Part shown: positions 63,792-64,000 of the stretch, in pieces
How positions within the stretch are numbered: the stretch's first letter is position 1
Layout of the letters: every line of letters begins with the position of its first letter
The notes under the pieces: generated by a model
Told to the model about the DNA's origin: nothing
The model's input: only the letters and a program-made list of their open reading frames with translations
Databases searched by the model: none
Translations under genes and position numbers: made by a program
DNA from: Protonemura montana
Taxonomy: Eukaryota > Arthropoda > Insecta > Plecoptera > Nemouridae
Direction: 5' to 3'
DNA length: 64,000 nucleotides
Assembly: GCA_947568835.1 (NCBI GenBank)
Contig: OX387605.1
Location: 25,079,784 to 25,143,783 of the forward strand

Positions 63792-64000
63792 CCATCTTCA
63801 CCCAACAAACTCTATTATGCCATTCCATGTCATTTTATCAAATCATCGTCAAGCATCATTAATTGCATCTCCCAATGTCGTCATCAACTATAGTTGTTTT
63901 AAATGACTGATAGGTAGGCAACCAGTGGTACATACAAGCACGGGTGGAAGTAAACCCGTAAGGCGAGGCTAGCGCGACTAGTTTTCGCTTGAAGCTCGTC
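63792..64000. repeat. Second copy of the 54.4-kb sequence (continues past the window)
   Basis: It matches 54418-54626 with few differences up to the last base. Together they suggest a tandem repeat of about 9.37 kb, or at least a second dispersed copy. Confidence 0.85.

Overview
This is animal genomic DNA with spliced genes, GT-AG introns, SINEs, satellites and moderate AT richness. I infer an insect. The evidence is a short interstitial array of the CCTAA (TTAGG) telomere type at 5178-5250, insect-like CPEB (Orb2 class) and sulfide:quinone oxidoreductase genes, and abundant tRNA- and 5S-rRNA-derived SINEs. A polyneopteran is possible, but the species cannot be read from the sequence.

The left part (1-23 kb) is the ordinary gene region. 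It starts inside a CPEB2-4/Orb2-type gene on the + strand, whose last six coding exons (896-6116) carry both RRMs and the CEBP zinc domain. About 6.7 kb of 3'UTR or intergenic DNA follows. A complete eight-exon SQOR gene lies on the - strand (12858-17375); all intron phases agree and both redox cysteines are present. The 3' half of a mesothelin/stereocilin/otoancorin-like gene follows on the - strand (19012-22756). SINEs and minisatellites sit in introns of these genes.

The middle (23-33.7 kb) has no gene I can establish. It holds 5S-derived SINEs, an inverted-repeat element (about 27.73-28.13 kb), a CpG-rich block with a YY1/Pho-type motif, and a few weak candidate exons.

The right part (33.7-64 kb) is a nested repeat landscape. 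A segment of about 6.6 kb is present twice: 33729-40025 plus 51795-52900, and 56386-62975. Each copy carries an unrecognised two-exon gene on the - strand, encoding a protein of 533 or 569 aa with 9 or 12 tandem 12-residue repeats and a Cys-Cys/polybasic C-terminus. Downstream of each gene is a 141-bp minisatellite. The first copy is split by an 11.77-kb insertion 117 bp upstream of the start codon, and the second copy preserves the empty site.

The insertion is mainly a head-to-tail array of three units on the - strand (51726-48332, 48331-43274, 43273-40117). Each unit ends in the same Helitron-type 3' terminus: a TGCC/GGCA hairpin, a 10-nt spacer, then CTAG followed by T. Two units carry a divergent pair of spliced genes. 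One encodes a protein of 23-residue (STPR-like) repeats. The other is a four-exon gene for a Cys-cluster/polyproline/Arg-rich protein, whose first coding exon is too short to appear in a simple ORF search. The units also carry 10-bp CCATA-type satellites. I consider this Helitron-like array, with its divergent gene pair, the best candidate for a little-described system. The window ends in tandem 5S-derived repeats and the start of another copy of sequence from 54.4 kb, so a tandem repeat of about 9.4 kb may continue beyond it.
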